NCBI RefSeq assembly: GCF_000691145.1
Contig: NZ_ASJC01000011.1
Span: forward strand, 1-64,000
Source: Bacillus altitudinis 41KF2b
GTDB lineage: Bacteria; Bacillota; Bacilli; Bacillales; Bacillaceae
Reading direction: 5' to 3'
Length of the DNA stretch: 64,000 nucleotides
Both the position numbers and the translations under genes were made by a program. Position 1 is the first letter of the stretch. Each line of letters starts with the position of its first letter. The notes under the pieces are model-generated. The model was given only the letters and a program-made list of their open reading frames with translations. It was not told the DNA's origin and made no database searches. Shown one piece after another: positions 17,872-26,123 of the stretch.

Positions 17872-18054
17872 ATGAAAGAATCCATCTTTTATTTTGCTAT
17901 CTCTTTTGTTCTTCAATGGGTTTGGTTTGGGGTTGTGCATCCAGATAGAGGCGTGACACTGCTGGACATGTTGACCTTCTCTATTTTGTTTACGGTGATG
18001 TTCTTTTTTATTGGCCGGATTTGGAGGTATCAGAAGAAAGGGCGAAGGGAGTGA
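17872..18054 (+). CDS. Small membrane protein, 60 aa
   Basis: MKESIFYFAISFVLQWVWF start with AAAAAGGAGAATTTC upstream. Two membrane helices and a basic C-terminus (RYQKKGRRE). Probably in one operon with the preceding 72-aa gene. Function unknown. Confidence 0.72.
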   Translation: MKESIFYFAISFVLQWVWFGVVHPDRGVTLLDMLTFSILFTVMFFFIGRIWRYQKKGRRE

Positions 18055-18056
18055 TG

Positions 18057-18116
18057 ATGAAGCATTTCCTCTTTCTGTCGATGAGCAGTTCTATTGTGAG
18101 CGGAGAATCCTGTTAA
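18057..18116 (+). CDS. Possible 19-aa coupled peptide
   Basis: The stop of the previous gene is followed by ATGATG, opening a frame MKHFLFLSMSSSIVSGESC that ends at 18116. GAAGGGAG overlaps the preceding end as a ribosome site. A terminator follows within 20 nt. It may be chance. Confidence 0.25.
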   Translation: MKHFLFLSMSSSIVSGESC

Positions 18117-18126
18117 AGGGGATGTC

Positions 18127-18150
18127 ATGCGGATGGTGTCCGCTTTTTTT
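18127..18150 (+). terminator. Terminator of the small membrane operon
   Basis: GCGGA-TGGTG-TCCGC stem-loop followed by seven T. Confidence 0.7.
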
Positions 18151-18182
18151 CTTCCTTTTTCCTATTTTATTGTTTAAAACGT

Positions 18183-18209
18183 AAAAAGGCTGCCAAATAG
18201 ATGGCAGCC
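18183..18209 (-). terminator. Orphan minus-strand terminator
   Basis: Perfect 7-bp stem GGCTGCC / GGCAGCC with an 8-nt loop and then TTTTT on the minus strand. No protein gene on that strand ends here, which suggests an untranslated transcript from the 18.2-18.6 kb interval. Confidence 0.65.
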
Positions 18210-18640
18210 CGTTTCTTACTCTTTTCATGCAAATAAATAATCAATGTTTAATCTCCGTCACGGAGTGTATGAATTAAGATTCGATCATATCAGTGTGTCA
18301 TATGTGTTCCGAGTGAACCTACGTTTGAAAGTAAACGCCATGGAAGTTCTGGATAACAAGACAACGAAAGCCCTACCTCTCATTCGTCCTTACGGCTCCG
18401 AAGCCGTGCCAGTGTGAATTGTAAATCAAAACGTCTTTTTTCCATTCTTCCGCTTTTATAGGGGGGCGGTTGCAGAAGGAAAAGAATAAGTTTGTTCGCT
18501 TTGACAGCGTCTCGTTCTTATCAAGTAGAAGCTCTATTGCTTCTCATTATGTCATAGAAAAAAGAAAGTTTACTTTCTTTATTTATTTGCTATTTCAACA
18601 CTTAATACAGAACTATAACACGTTCCCCCAACTTACGCAA
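18210..18640. other. 430-bp gap, possible minus-strand RNA
   Basis: No convincing coding frame. The minus strand has a GC-rich hairpin ACGGCT-TCGG-AGCCGT (around 18389-18404) and ends at the orphan terminator at 18183-18209. A small RNA is possible; no family is recognised. Confidence 0.35.
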
Positions 18641-18643
18641 GTG

Positions 18644-19066
18644 TTAAAGTGATAATTCTGCTGGTGTCCGGTTTCCTTCGTTCATATAACGAATGGAGGT
18701 TGGGTCAATCTTAAGGATCACTAGGTTTGGATCATCTTTTCCTTTAAACCATTTCTCCATCTCATCAGACCAAAGGCGGTCGATCAGTTCTGGATCATCA
18801 GTTAATGTGGCTTTACCTGCGATTTCTGCATATGTGTCCCCAAATCCTTCACCTGAATAACCAATGAGAATATGAACATTCGGATTTTTTTCAATCTCAT
18901 CAGCTTTATGTGTTTCTTTGCTTGTTGGTGTATATAATGTCAGTCCTTCATGGAAAAAAGTCATATAGCGGGTATGCGGCTTATCTTGTTCAACAGTCGC
19001 CAATGTTCCGACTTTTTGTTCGTCTAATAAATTCATTACCTTTTGTTTTAACTCTTCTTGTGACAT
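18644..19066 (-). CDS. ydaG: General stress protein 26 (pyridoxamine-phosphate oxidase fold)
   Basis: 140 aa, split-barrel flavin-binding fold of the PNPOx-like/GSP26 family. It begins MSQEELKQKVMNLLDEQKVGTLATVEQDKPHTRYM-like (quoted in part) and contains LTLYTPTSKETHKADEI and the WFKGKDDPNLVILKI segment usual for this family. In B. subtilis YdaG is a sigma-B general stress protein of unclear substrate. A sigma-B-like promoter lies 40 nt upstream, in agreement. Start ATG follows GAAGGAGTGAAGATAC. Confidence 0.9.
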   Translation of the reverse strand: MSQEELKQKVMNLLDEQKVGTLATVEQDKPHTRYMTFFHEGLTLYTPTSKETHKADEIEKNPNVHILIGYSGEGFGDTYAEIAGKATLTDDPELIDRLWSDEMEKWFKGKDDPNLVILKIDPTSIRYMNEGNRTPAELSL

Positions 19067-19105
19067 GTATCTTCACTCCTTCAAAATGTCATCCGTACTC
19101 TTAGG

Positions 19106-19131
19106 TTTCCACGACAACCCATTCATTAAAC
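19106..19131 (-). promoter_or_regulatory. Sigma-B promoter of ydaG
   Basis: GTTTAA (19126-19131), 14-nt spacer, TGGAAA (19106-19111) on the minus strand, close to the sigma-B consensus GTTTAA / GGGWAW. Confidence 0.6.
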
Positions 19132-19210
19132 AAAGAAATGTGTTTTTCATAAAAAGACATCTTCTAGCTGATGCTATAAAAAACGGATACATTGAAAGGG
19201 GAAATTGAAT

Positions 19211-19321
19211 ATGCATCATGAAACGATGTTCCATTTGAGTTCACTTGTTATTGCAGCGGTTGTTGTGGGCATTATCATATGGTCTGTCTCATCTGTACAG
19301 AAGAATCGGAAGAAATACTAA
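19211..19321 (+). CDS. 36-aa single-pass membrane peptide
   Basis: ATG at 19211 after AAAGGGGAAATTGAAT. The product has a polar start (MHHETMFHL), one membrane helix (VIAAVVVGIIIWSV) and a basic tail (QKNRKKY), the usual layout of small Bacillus membrane peptides. It lies between ydaG and ydaD, both on the other strand. Function unknown. Confidence 0.6.
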   Translation: MHHETMFHLSSLVIAAVVVGIIIWSVSSVQKNRKKY

Positions 19322-19325
19322 ACAT

Positions 19326-19349
19326 ACCGCCCAATCAAATCTGGGCGGC
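19326..19349. terminator. Hairpin between convergent genes
   Basis: CCGCCCA / TGGGCGG with an 8-nt loop between the 36-aa gene and ydaD. The T tract is poor, so termination strength is uncertain. Confidence 0.5.
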
Positions 19350-19359
19350 GTGCTATTGA

Positions 19360-20229
19360 TCATGTATTCATAAAGGAACCGCCGTTGACGTGAAGTGTCT
19401 GTCCCGTCATATAAGACGATTCGTCCGAAGCAAGCAGTACATAGCAGCCTACATGCTCCACAGGCTGTCCTGGTCTTCCCATTGGTGTCTCGGCCCCGAA
19501 GCTTTCGACACTGTCTTCATCAAATGTAGATGGAATGAGCGGCGTCCAAATTGGACCGGGTGCTACACCGTTTACCCGAATTCCATCTTTCACAAGCGAC
19601 TGTGCCATAGAACGAGTAAAGCCGTTGATGGCCCCTTTTGTCGCCGTATAATCAATGAGCACTTTGTTGCCTCGATACGGGTTAATAGATGTTGTATTAA
19701 TAATGGAACTTCCCGGTTTTAAGTAATCGAGTGCCTTCTTCGTAAAATAAAAATAAGAATAGAAATTGGTTCTAAAGGTTTGGTGAAGCTGTTCACTAGA
19801 AATATCTTGAATACGTTCTTTCGGATGCTGTTCGGCCGCATTATTGACTAAGATGTCCAGCTGTCCAAAGGCTTCAACTGTCTTTTCTACCGCTTTCTCG
19901 CAAAAGGCTTCGTCCCCGACATCCCCTGCAATTGTTAAACATTTGACGCCTTCCTGTTCTACACGTTTTTGCGTATCCTCTGCATCCTCATGTTCATTTA
20001 AGTATACGATCGCGACATGAGCTCCTTCTTTGGCATACGCAACAGAAACGGCACGTCCAATTCCGCTGTCTCCACCTGTAATCAGCGCTACTTTTCCTTT
20101 TAGCTTACCAGACCCTTTATACGATTCATCCTCATAGATCGGCGCAGGATTCATTTCTCTTTCACTGCCTGGCTGCTGATCCTGCGTTTGGCGCGGAATG
20201 CCATTTGTTAAGTATTCACGTAAATCCAT
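19360..20229 (-). CDS. ydaD: General stress protein 39, short-chain dehydrogenase
   Basis: 289-aa NAD(P)-dependent SDR. The nucleotide-binding loop is GGDSGIGRAV, the structural NNAAEQ motif follows, and the catalytic Tyr and Lys are in DYTATKGA with Ser upstream (IINTTSI). The N-terminal 40-residue extension and C-terminal GQTLHVNGG are typical of the GSP39 subgroup. Start at 20229 (MDLREYL) follows AAGGAGGAGCTTACAC; the upstream ATG at 20274 has no ribosome site. A sigma-B promoter precedes it. Substrate unknown. Confidence 0.9.
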   Translation of the reverse strand: MDLREYLTNGIPRQTQDQQPGSEREMNPAPIYEDESYKGSGKLKGKVALITGGDSGIGRAVSVAYAKEGAHVAIVYLNEHEDAEDTQKRVEQEGVKCLTIAGDVGDEAFCEKAVEKTVEAFGQLDILVNNAAEQHPKERIQDISSEQLHQTFRTNFYSYFYFTKKALDYLKPGSSIINTTSINPYRGNKVLIDYTATKGAINGFTRSMAQSLVKDGIRVNGVAPGPIWTPLIPSTFDEDSVESFGAETPMGRPGQPVEHVGCYVLLASDESSYMTGQTLHVNGGSFMNT

Positions 20230-20267
20230 GTGTAAGCTCCTCCTTGATTTGTTGATGTATCCTTTCA

Positions 20268-20293
20268 TTACCACTTCATTTTTTCACTCAAAC
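20268..20293 (-). promoter_or_regulatory. Sigma-B promoter of ydaD
   Basis: GTTTGA (20288-20293), 14-nt spacer, TGGTAA (20268-20273) on the minus strand. Confidence 0.55.
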
Positions 20294-20331
20294 ATCCCTA
20301 TGCGTCATCGATGCGTTTTGAAAACTGACAG

Positions 20332-20357
20332 GTTTCAGGATGAGAAAAATCGGTTAC
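20332..20357 (+). promoter_or_regulatory. Candidate sigma-B promoter of ydaC
   Basis: GTTTCA (20332-20337), 14-nt spacer, GGTTAC (20352-20357), 28 nt before the ydaC start. Weaker match than those of ydaG and ydaD. Confidence 0.4.
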
Positions 20358-20384
20358 ATAAACATAAAAAAGGAGCGTTCTCAC

Positions 20385-20996
20385 ATGCTGTCAACCATTT
20401 CTAAAACCTTTAGCAGACCAAAAGGCTGGCTCGGAAGCATCGCAGGTTTTATTATGGCAAATGAAAATAAGGCACTGAATCAATGGGCGATCCAGCATTT
20501 AGATTTATCAGATGGTGAAAACATATTGGAAATAGGCTATGGCCCCGGCTATAGCATCAAACATATGCTCAAGCATTTTGACGATCTTCACATTGATGGA
20601 CTAGATGCTTCTTCAACTATGAAGGAACAGGCGCATTCGCGTATAAAGAAACGATCCAAAGAGAAGCAGGTCCGGCTGTATGTCGGGAAAATTGAAAAAA
20701 CGCGCCTGCCGGCAGATCAGTATGACAAAGTACTTTCTGTTAACAATTATACGATTTGGGATGACCCAAAGGCTGGCGCACTCAACCTTTATCACACCTT
20801 GAAGCCGGGTGGAACACTCGTCATTGTGATGCAACCAAGAGAAAAAGGAGCGGACGCCAATCGAACAAAAGAAATGAGCGAAAGCATCCTCAATGATTTA
20901 AAATTTGCTGGATTTGATCAGTTTTCTGTTGAATATGAGGAGATTCGTCCCACCCTCGCTGTCTGTGTCACAGCAAAAAAGCCGAGAAGCGAATAA
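20385..20996 (+). CDS. ydaC: SAM-dependent methyltransferase (YdaC)
   Basis: 203-aa class I methyltransferase. Motif I is ILEIGYGPGYSI, followed by DGLDASSTM (motif II acidic residue) and the post-core LKPGGTLVIVM. Start MLSTISKTF at 20385 follows AAAAGGAGCGTTCTCAC; the upstream frame start is discarded. It is divergent from ydaD, and both may be stress-induced. Substrate unknown; B. subtilis YdaC holds the same position. Confidence 0.88.
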   Translation: MLSTISKTFSRPKGWLGSIAGFIMANENKALNQWAIQHLDLSDGENILEIGYGPGYSIKHMLKHFDDLHIDGLDASSTMKEQAHSRIKKRSKEKQVRLYVGKIEKTRLPADQYDKVLSVNNYTIWDDPKAGALNLYHTLKPGGTLVIVMQPREKGADANRTKEMSESILNDLKFAGFDQFSVEYEEIRPTLAVCVTAKKPRSE

Positions 20997-21012
20997 GCTC
21001 TCGGCTTTTTTC
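20975..21012. terminator. Bidirectional terminator between ydaC and mtlR
   Basis: AAAGCCGAGA / TCTCGGCTTT stem with flanking A and T tracts; serves both convergent genes. Confidence 0.9.
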
Positions 21013-23100
21013 TTACCATTTTGCCTCTTTGACAAATTGATAAAAAAGTTGATGTAATTTCTGTTCAATCTCTTCTTTTGTTCCTTGTCCATAAAGTGCC
21101 ATGCTTTCTTCGCTTTCAATGATGGATGAACTGATCAGGCTAAACATTTCAGACCCTTCTTTGCCAAGCTCTAGCGGCGCCAGCATGAGGAGCATTCTGG
21201 ACATAAGCTGCTGCCCGCCATCCATGCTTTTGATCTCGTATGCCTCATCAAGATCATAGATATGAAAGACCGGTTTCTTAATGAGATCATGCTTTAAGTG
21301 AAAAAGAGCAAACTCGGTTCCTGGAATGCCTAAACCACCTTGCTGCTCACGCTCAAGTAAACCGGCTGTCACTTCGTCTGCACGTTCTAAATAGCCTTGA
21401 CTTTCAACCTGACGCATCAGCTCTCTCATTGTTGACTCATGCTGCTCTGTCGTCTTCTTTTTTTCGATTGTAAAATGGGACAAGATGCTGCGAATCACTG
21501 ACATATAATTCGTGATTTGCTCTGCCATTCCTATCATATCAACCGTTTCCTCCACCGATTCTTTTGCAGATTCCTGCGCTCTTTTTTTCTCAATCAGATA
21601 AGGAATTTTTCGTTTAATATGAGACTTGACCCGTACTGCGTCATCCTCGTTTAAGAGCGGGCTGACCATAATGTAATCAATGTGCTCATAGGGGATCGGC
21701 ACGGTTGATACGATCATGTCATAGCTTGCAGCGTCGATTTCCTTTAGCTCCATTAAAGAAGATAGATCGAATTTGGCGATCTCAGGCAATTCTTTTTTTA
21801 ATCGTGATGCGAGCATTTTTGACGAACCGATACCGCTTGAGCAAACGACCAATGCATGAATCTTGGTCTCTTCTTTTTTAATTTCAAGCACCGAACCAAA
21901 GTGAAGCACGATAAAGGCAATTTCATCCTCAGGAAATTCGATCTCAGGAAAGAAGCGCTCCACACCTTCTTCAATCGCCATGAACAGCAAGAAGTAGTCT
22001 TTTTTTATTTGTTGTGTGAGCGGATTATAAATCCGCATCTTTTCTTTTAATCGGTTCATAGCTGGTTCAAGATGAGACACGAGTCCCTCATACAATGAAT
22101 CGTTTTCATTTAAATGGTAGCCTGTTTTATGAGAAATAAAGTCAATGAGTTTTTTCGTTCTCAGCGCGATATCTAACTCAATCTCATCAATGCGGTATTC
22201 TGCCGTAAAGCTTCGATTTGCACTGCGCAAATGGATGGTCATGTATCCAACTTCAGCTTCAGGAATCTCTACATTAAACATGCGTTCTAATGCTCGTGCG
22301 ATTCTAAGTGAAGATTCAAATTCCTTCGTCCGCTTTAATTCAAGCAATTCATCCTCTTCCATCCGAATGGTTTCACCGATTTGAATGCGTTCAATGGCAT
22401 AGGTTAAGTGAACGACAAGTGCAATATAGGCACTATCTGACAACGAGAGAGAGAGTCTGTTTTTCAAATGAAAGAGAAGCCTTTCTACCTTGAGCAACTG
22501 TCCTCGACTGACTACCCCAAATACCTTTTCAGTCGCTTTCGTTCGATGTTTAATATTCATCTCAATCGTTTCGAGAAATAATTGAATGTCGAGACGGTCA
22601 ACGATCAGGTTCCCGACAATTTTTCGTTTGGCTTCCTCCGGTCCTTTTAATTCAATACCGTACCCACGCTTGCGGATAAGCAGTAAACCGTAAGGAGCGA
22701 TCCAGTCCGTCAGTTCATCTAAGTCGTAACTGATGGTCGCATTTGTGACCTGCAAGTCGGCTGCAAGTGTATATAATTTCACCGGTTCTTTTGCTTCAAG
22801 TAGGGCACACAGGATTAAGAGCTTCCGTTCATCAGAACTATATTCAATTTGGTCTTCATTTGAAATATGAGACAGAAGCCGCTGTTTGTCTTCCTGTTCA
22901 CCGACCGCCTTCAAGCCCTTCCCCGGCTGTTTATCAAGTGATAGGTTGTAATTCTTTAAAATAGGTTTAATGGATTTAAGTTCTCTATGAATGGTTCTTG
23001 TACTTACTTGAACAGAATCGGCGATCTCACGAATGGTGACATAACGATTTTGCTGAATCATATATTTGATCACTTTCTGTTCTCGTGCCGTTATGTACAT
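21013..23100 (-). CDS. mtlR: Mannitol operon activator MtlR (PRD regulator)
   Basis: 695-aa DeoR/BglG-type activator of mannitol genes controlled by PTS phosphorylation. Two N-terminal HTH modules ([22 protein letters not shown] near residue 20, and one around 100) are followed by two PRD domains (about 170-400), a EIIB-Gat-like domain with its Cys in [12 protein letters not shown] (about residue 419), and a C-terminal EIIA-like domain with a His in ALFHLKHDL (about 599). Length equals B. subtilis MtlR. Its promoter carries a cre box and an MtlR-like site. The mtlAFD operon lies 26 kb away in the same window. Confidence 0.95.
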   Translation of the reverse strand: MYITAREQKVIKYMIQQNRYVTIREIADSVQVSTRTIHRELKSIKPILKNYNLSLDKQPGKGLKAVGEQEDKQRLLSHISNEDQIEYSSDERKLLILCALLEAKEPVKLYTLAADLQVTNATISYDLDELTDWIAPYGLLLIRKRGYGIELKGPEEAKRKIVGNLIVDRLDIQLFLETIEMNIKHRTKATEKVFGVVSRGQLLKVERLLFHLKNRLSLSLSDSAYIALVVHLTYAIERIQIGETIRMEEDELLELKRTKEFESSLRIARALERMFNVEIPEAEVGYMTIHLRSANRSFTAEYRIDEIELDIALRTKKLIDFISHKTGYHLNENDSLYEGLVSHLEPAMNRLKEKMRIYNPLTQQIKKDYFLLFMAIEEGVERFFPEIEFPEDEIAFIVLHFGSVLEIKKEETKIHALVVCSSGIGSSKMLASRLKKELPEIAKFDLSSLMELKEIDAASYDMIVSTVPIPYEHIDYIMVSPLLNEDDAVRVKSHIKRKIPYLIEKKRAQESAKESVEETVDMIGMAEQITNYMSVIRSILSHFTIEKKKTTEQHESTMRELMRQVESQGYLERADEVTAGLLEREQQGGLGIPGTEFALFHLKHDLIKKPVFHIYDLDEAYEIKSMDGGQQLMSRMLLMLAPLELGKEGSEMFSLISSSIIESEESMALYGQGTKEEIEQKLHQLFYQFVKEAKW

Positions 23101-23142
23101 GAAATGCCTCCTTCTGCTTAAATAGGTCTATTGTCACACTTT

Positions 23143-23172
23143 AATATAAAACGCTTTCACTGATCGATGCAA
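23143..23172 (-). promoter_or_regulatory. mtlR promoter with overlapping cre box
   Basis: Minus strand TTGCAT (23167-23172), 18-nt spacer, TATATT (23143-23148). The spacer holds GTGAAAGCGTTTTA (23147-23160), a good CcpA cre site, so glucose should repress mtlR. Confidence 0.65.
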
Positions 23173-23190
23173 CCTGAAGTTGATCTAAAT

Positions 23191-23212
23191 TTGGCACACA
23201 GGCTGTGACAAA
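23191..23212 (-). promoter_or_regulatory. MtlR-type operator upstream of mtlR
   Basis: Inverted repeat TTGGCACA-N6-TGTGACAA, like the site before mtlA and placed just upstream of the -35. Confidence 0.55.
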
Positions 23213-23221
23213 ATGAAAGAC

Positions 23222-24304
23222 TCAAACGTTTCTCCAAAAGGAAGGTCCATAATCCTTTTGATGAAATTGAATCGTTTGTTCATGAAATGGCAGTGTGCCC
23301 CCGACCTTTAATGAATAGGTAGGGTTATAGACGGGAGAGCCAAAGCAATACTCCATCGTCCCTTCCTCCGGCCGAAACATGACGCTTCGCATCGTCCCAA
23401 ACAGCTCTTCATAATTGTGCACAGTCAGACCAGCAGGGTATTCTGCCTGAAATAGTTCCGTAAGAGACTCGCTTGACGGCTGTTCTTCTAAAGCTTGAGT
23501 TAACATGTCGTACCTGACAACAGAATGATGTTTCGTCAACCCTTTTGCCGTGTGATCAGCAAGCGGATGGTTCGTAGCCGCAATAAATCCACGCTCCGGC
23601 CTTCTCACCTTTTTTTGCCCATCAATCATTTCAATCACAGCCGCCTCTCCCTTCCGGTCGGCAAGCATGAGGTGAACATTAGACGCGACGGGCATTTCCT
23701 GTACCAAACGGACGGCATCCTCCACCGTTTTACAGGACTCTAGCACAGCACGAATGACATGATATACTTGCAAGCCAGCAACAGCCGGCGGCTTTAAGCC
23801 TGGTTCGTTGCCAATAGGCGGACCACATGCAGAAAATGTCACCGATAGACCATGTTCATTCATCCCATCTGATCGACCAAATAAGATTAATGATGAGCCT
23901 GTATGGACTGCTGAGCCCTTCACATGTGTAGATACAAGACGCATATCATCAAACAGCGGAGAAAAATCATAGTTGCGCAGCATCACCGTCTGTTGATTGG
24001 CAGCCTCATTCCCCTGCATCACACAATGGGAACAGCCTGGCTGAAGATGCGAAGAATAGAAAAAGGTCAAATCGCTTTCATCTATTTGCATAGCATCACA
24101 AAATCCCGAGAGCTCTTCTTCTAACTGAGGAAGAAACGGTCGAATTAGCTGCTTTGTTTCCTTCACAGCCTCTTTTGATAACGGTTCTGATTGAATGTAT
24201 TGTTTCTTAAGCAAAGGGCGTTCCTTCAGCCAAATAGCCTGCTGCTTTCCTACCTCATAAGCTGTTCCTTTCAATTCATGAAAATACGCACTCATCTCCT
24301 GCAT
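23222..24304 (-). CDS. C45-family autoproteolytic acyltransferase / amidohydrolase
   Basis: 360-aa protein of the isopenicillin-N-acyltransferase-like (Ntn hydrolase) family. These precursors self-cleave to expose an N-terminal Cys nucleophile. The candidate is the Cys in SHCVMQG (about residue 94), with the downstream core VMLRNYDFSP and SDGMNEHGL typical of the family. Substrate unknown; bile-salt, penicillin and N-acyl amide hydrolysis are all seen in relatives. The start ATG follows AAGAGGTGG. It lies between mtlR and lipC, a place where I recall no B. subtilis counterpart. No signal peptide. Confidence 0.78.
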   Translation of the reverse strand: MQEMSAYFHELKGTAYEVGKQQAIWLKERPLLKKQYIQSEPLSKEAVKETKQLIRPFLPQLEEELSGFCDAMQIDESDLTFFYSSHLQPGCSHCVMQGNEAANQQTVMLRNYDFSPLFDDMRLVSTHVKGSAVHTGSSLILFGRSDGMNEHGLSVTFSACGPPIGNEPGLKPPAVAGLQVYHVIRAVLESCKTVEDAVRLVQEMPVASNVHLMLADRKGEAAVIEMIDGQKKVRRPERGFIAATNHPLADHTAKGLTKHHSVVRYDMLTQALEEQPSSESLTELFQAEYPAGLTVHNYEELFGTMRSVMFRPEEGTMEYCFGSPVYNPTYSLKVGGTLPFHEQTIQFHQKDYGPSFWRNV

Positions 24305-24368
24305 GCATCCACCTCTTTTGTCTTAGTTTCTTTTATCATATCGAAACAGCCCTTCATTTAAAAGAATG

Positions 24369-24399
24369 AAAAAAACTGTAATCCCGCGGGATCACAGTT
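24369..24399 (-). terminator. Terminator of lipC
   Basis: Stem ACTGTGATCCC / GGGATTACAGT followed by T6 on the minus strand; it overlaps the lipC stop. Confidence 0.85.
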
Positions 24400-25024
24400 G
24401 CTTAGCGGATTGTTGAAACAGCGCTTCTGCCATTGCTTCATATCCTTTGTGGTTTGGATGAAATTGATCAATCGATAAGTATGCGCTTTGATGTCCTTCA
24501 AATACACCGTAAATATCCACCACTTCTACATGTGGATTCGCAGCAAGCTGGCGAAGGTGATGGTTGTATTGCTTCAGCCATCTCTCGGCGATCGGAATCT
24601 CAGGAAAAGGATTATATAAATTCAATAAATATACGCAGTATGGATGATGCTGCCCTCTTTTTATCAGAGCGATTTCTTGAACCATTTTGCTAAAATTCGC
24701 CTGACAATGCATAGACGCTTGCAGCAGTGTCTTTTCATCTTCCCCTTTTTCATACTGCAGAACAGCTTGAACAAGATCATTCCCGCAGCCTGTGATGGTG
24801 ATGATGTCAGCATGAGCAATCGCCCGTCTTACATCAGACCGCTGAAAAAGCTGCAAGATCTCTTCCGTTGTTAACCCTGATTTCGCAAATACGGACAGTT
24901 TCACCGGTATATGCAGCTTCTTTTCAAGCTTCGCCGCATATCGCTCCGTAAAACCGCCGCCAAATAAACGTGCCCCCACCCCAACCGTTAAGGAATCTCC
25001 AATCGCAACATAGGATCGTCCCAC
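24392..25024 (-). CDS. lipC: Spore-associated GDSL lipase/phospholipase LipC
   Basis: 210-aa SGNH/GDSL hydrolase: block I YVAIGDSLTVG with Ser nucleophile, block III ITGCGNDL, and the catalytic D-x-x-H in SIDQFHPNHKGYEAMA near the end. B. subtilis LipC (YcsK) is a coat-associated phospholipase important for germination. Start is GTG at 25024 with GAGGGATAAGA upstream. The terminator abuts its stop. Confidence 0.88.
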   Translation of the reverse strand: MGRSYVAIGDSLTVGVGARLFGGGFTERYAAKLEKKLHIPVKLSVFAKSGLTTEEILQLFQRSDVRRAIAHADIITITGCGNDLVQAVLQYEKGEDEKTLLQASMHCQANFSKMVQEIALIKRGQHHPYCVYLLNLYNPFPEIPIAERWLKQYNHHLRQLAANPHVEVVDIYGVFEGHQSAYLSIDQFHPNHKGYEAMAEALFQQSAKQL

Positions 25025-25251
25025 TCTTATCCCTCACTCTCTCCTGCCTTCTCTTATATATACGAAAAAGAAGAGCAAATGCTTGTAGCAGATGGCTTAA
25101 AGGCATCCACCTTTTTTTCAAAAACGCAGGATGAGCGCATTTACAAACACTTTACTTGCGATATCGATCCATTTTTTGTTCAATGGAAGTAGGATTTTTT
25201 TGCTTAAATCGCAGCTTTGAAGCGTTTCTAAAAAATTTACAAACTTTTTAT

Positions 25252-25302
25252 CTTGATTTCAAGACTTTATACCTTGACTTCAAACTATATAGTGATTACA
25301 AT
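25252..25302 (+). promoter_or_regulatory. azoR promoter with two tandem palindromic operators
   Basis: SigA promoter TTGACT (25274-25279), 17-nt spacer, TACAAT (25297-25302). Perfect palindrome CTTGATTTCAAG (25252-25263) is repeated 21 bp later as CTTGACTTCAAA (25273-25284), overlapping the -35. CTTG-N4-CAAG sites suit MarR/DUF24 redox regulators such as those controlling azoreductases; the regulator is not in the window. Confidence 0.65.
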
Positions 25303-25432
25303 GAAAATATCAGTTTTTATGTAACTGTGCTTGTTACATCTTTTTCATAGCATTCCAATATGATTAAAGATGCCACATATTCAGTGTATCTTTGGGATAC
25401 GCTAAAAAAAACATTGAAACAGGAAGGATTGA

Positions 25433-26074
25433 ATGAACATGGCAAAAGTTTTATACATCACTGCACATCCGCATGATGAAACAGTTTCTTACAGTATGGC
25501 TACTGCTAAAGCATTTATCGAATCTTATAAGGAAGCAAATCCAAGTGACGAGGTTGTACATATCGATTTGTACAAAGAAAACATTCCTCACATTGATGCA
25601 GATGTATTCGCTGGATGGGGCAAGCTTCAATCTGGTGCTGGCTTCGATACACTTTCAGCTGAAGAGCAAGCGAAAGTTGCTCGCCTAAACGAATTAAGCG
25701 ATCAATTCGTTTCTGCTGACAAATACGTATTTGTTTCACCACTTTGGAACTTCTCATTCCCACCAGTTCTTAAAGCATACATCGACTCTGTTGCTGTAGC
25801 TGGTAAAACATTCAAATACACTGAGCAAGGTCCTGTTGGATTACTAACAGACAAAAAAGCGCTACACATCCAAGCACGTGGCGGATACTACACTGAAGGT
25901 CCTGCTGCTGAACTAGAAGCAGGTCACCGTTACCTTGGAACAATTGCAAACTTCTTCGGTATTCCTTCTTTCGAAGGTCTTATTGTTGAAGGTCACAATG
26001 CTGAGCCTGCAAAAGCAGAACAAATTAAAGCAGATGCGATCGAACGTGCAAAAGCTTTAGGTAAAACTTTCTAA
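25433..26074 (+). CDS. azoR: FMN-dependent NADH-azoreductase
   Basis: 213-aa flavodoxin-fold azoreductase/quinone reductase. It begins [19 protein letters not shown], the FMN-phosphate loop, and has the FMN-site [16 protein letters not shown] and the later ARGGYY. It reduces quinones and azo dyes with NADH in the cytoplasm and protects against electrophiles. Two in-frame ATGs (25433 and 25439) share the AGGAAGG site, so the start is uncertain by two codons. The mRNA leader is about 120 nt long. The tandem CTTGA-TCAAG operators suggest induction by thiol-reactive compounds. Which B. subtilis AzoR paralogue it matches cannot be settled by eye. Confidence 0.92.
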   Translation: MNMAKVLYITAHPHDETVSYSMATAKAFIESYKEANPSDEVVHIDLYKENIPHIDADVFAGWGKLQSGAGFDTLSAEEQAKVARLNELSDQFVSADKYVFVSPLWNFSFPPVLKAYIDSVAVAGKTFKYTEQGPVGLLTDKKALHIQARGGYYTEGPAAELEAGHRYLGTIANFFGIPSFEGLIVEGHNAEPAKAEQIKADAIERAKALGKTF

Positions 26075-26086
26075 TCATGAACACGC

Positions 26087-26123
26087 AAAAAGCCAATGAT
26101 CTTAACGGTCATTGGCTTTTTAT
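26087..26123. terminator. Bidirectional terminator azoR / kipR
   Basis: AAAAAGCCAATGA / TCATTGGCTTTTT, 9-nt loop, with T tracts on both strands. Confidence 0.92.
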
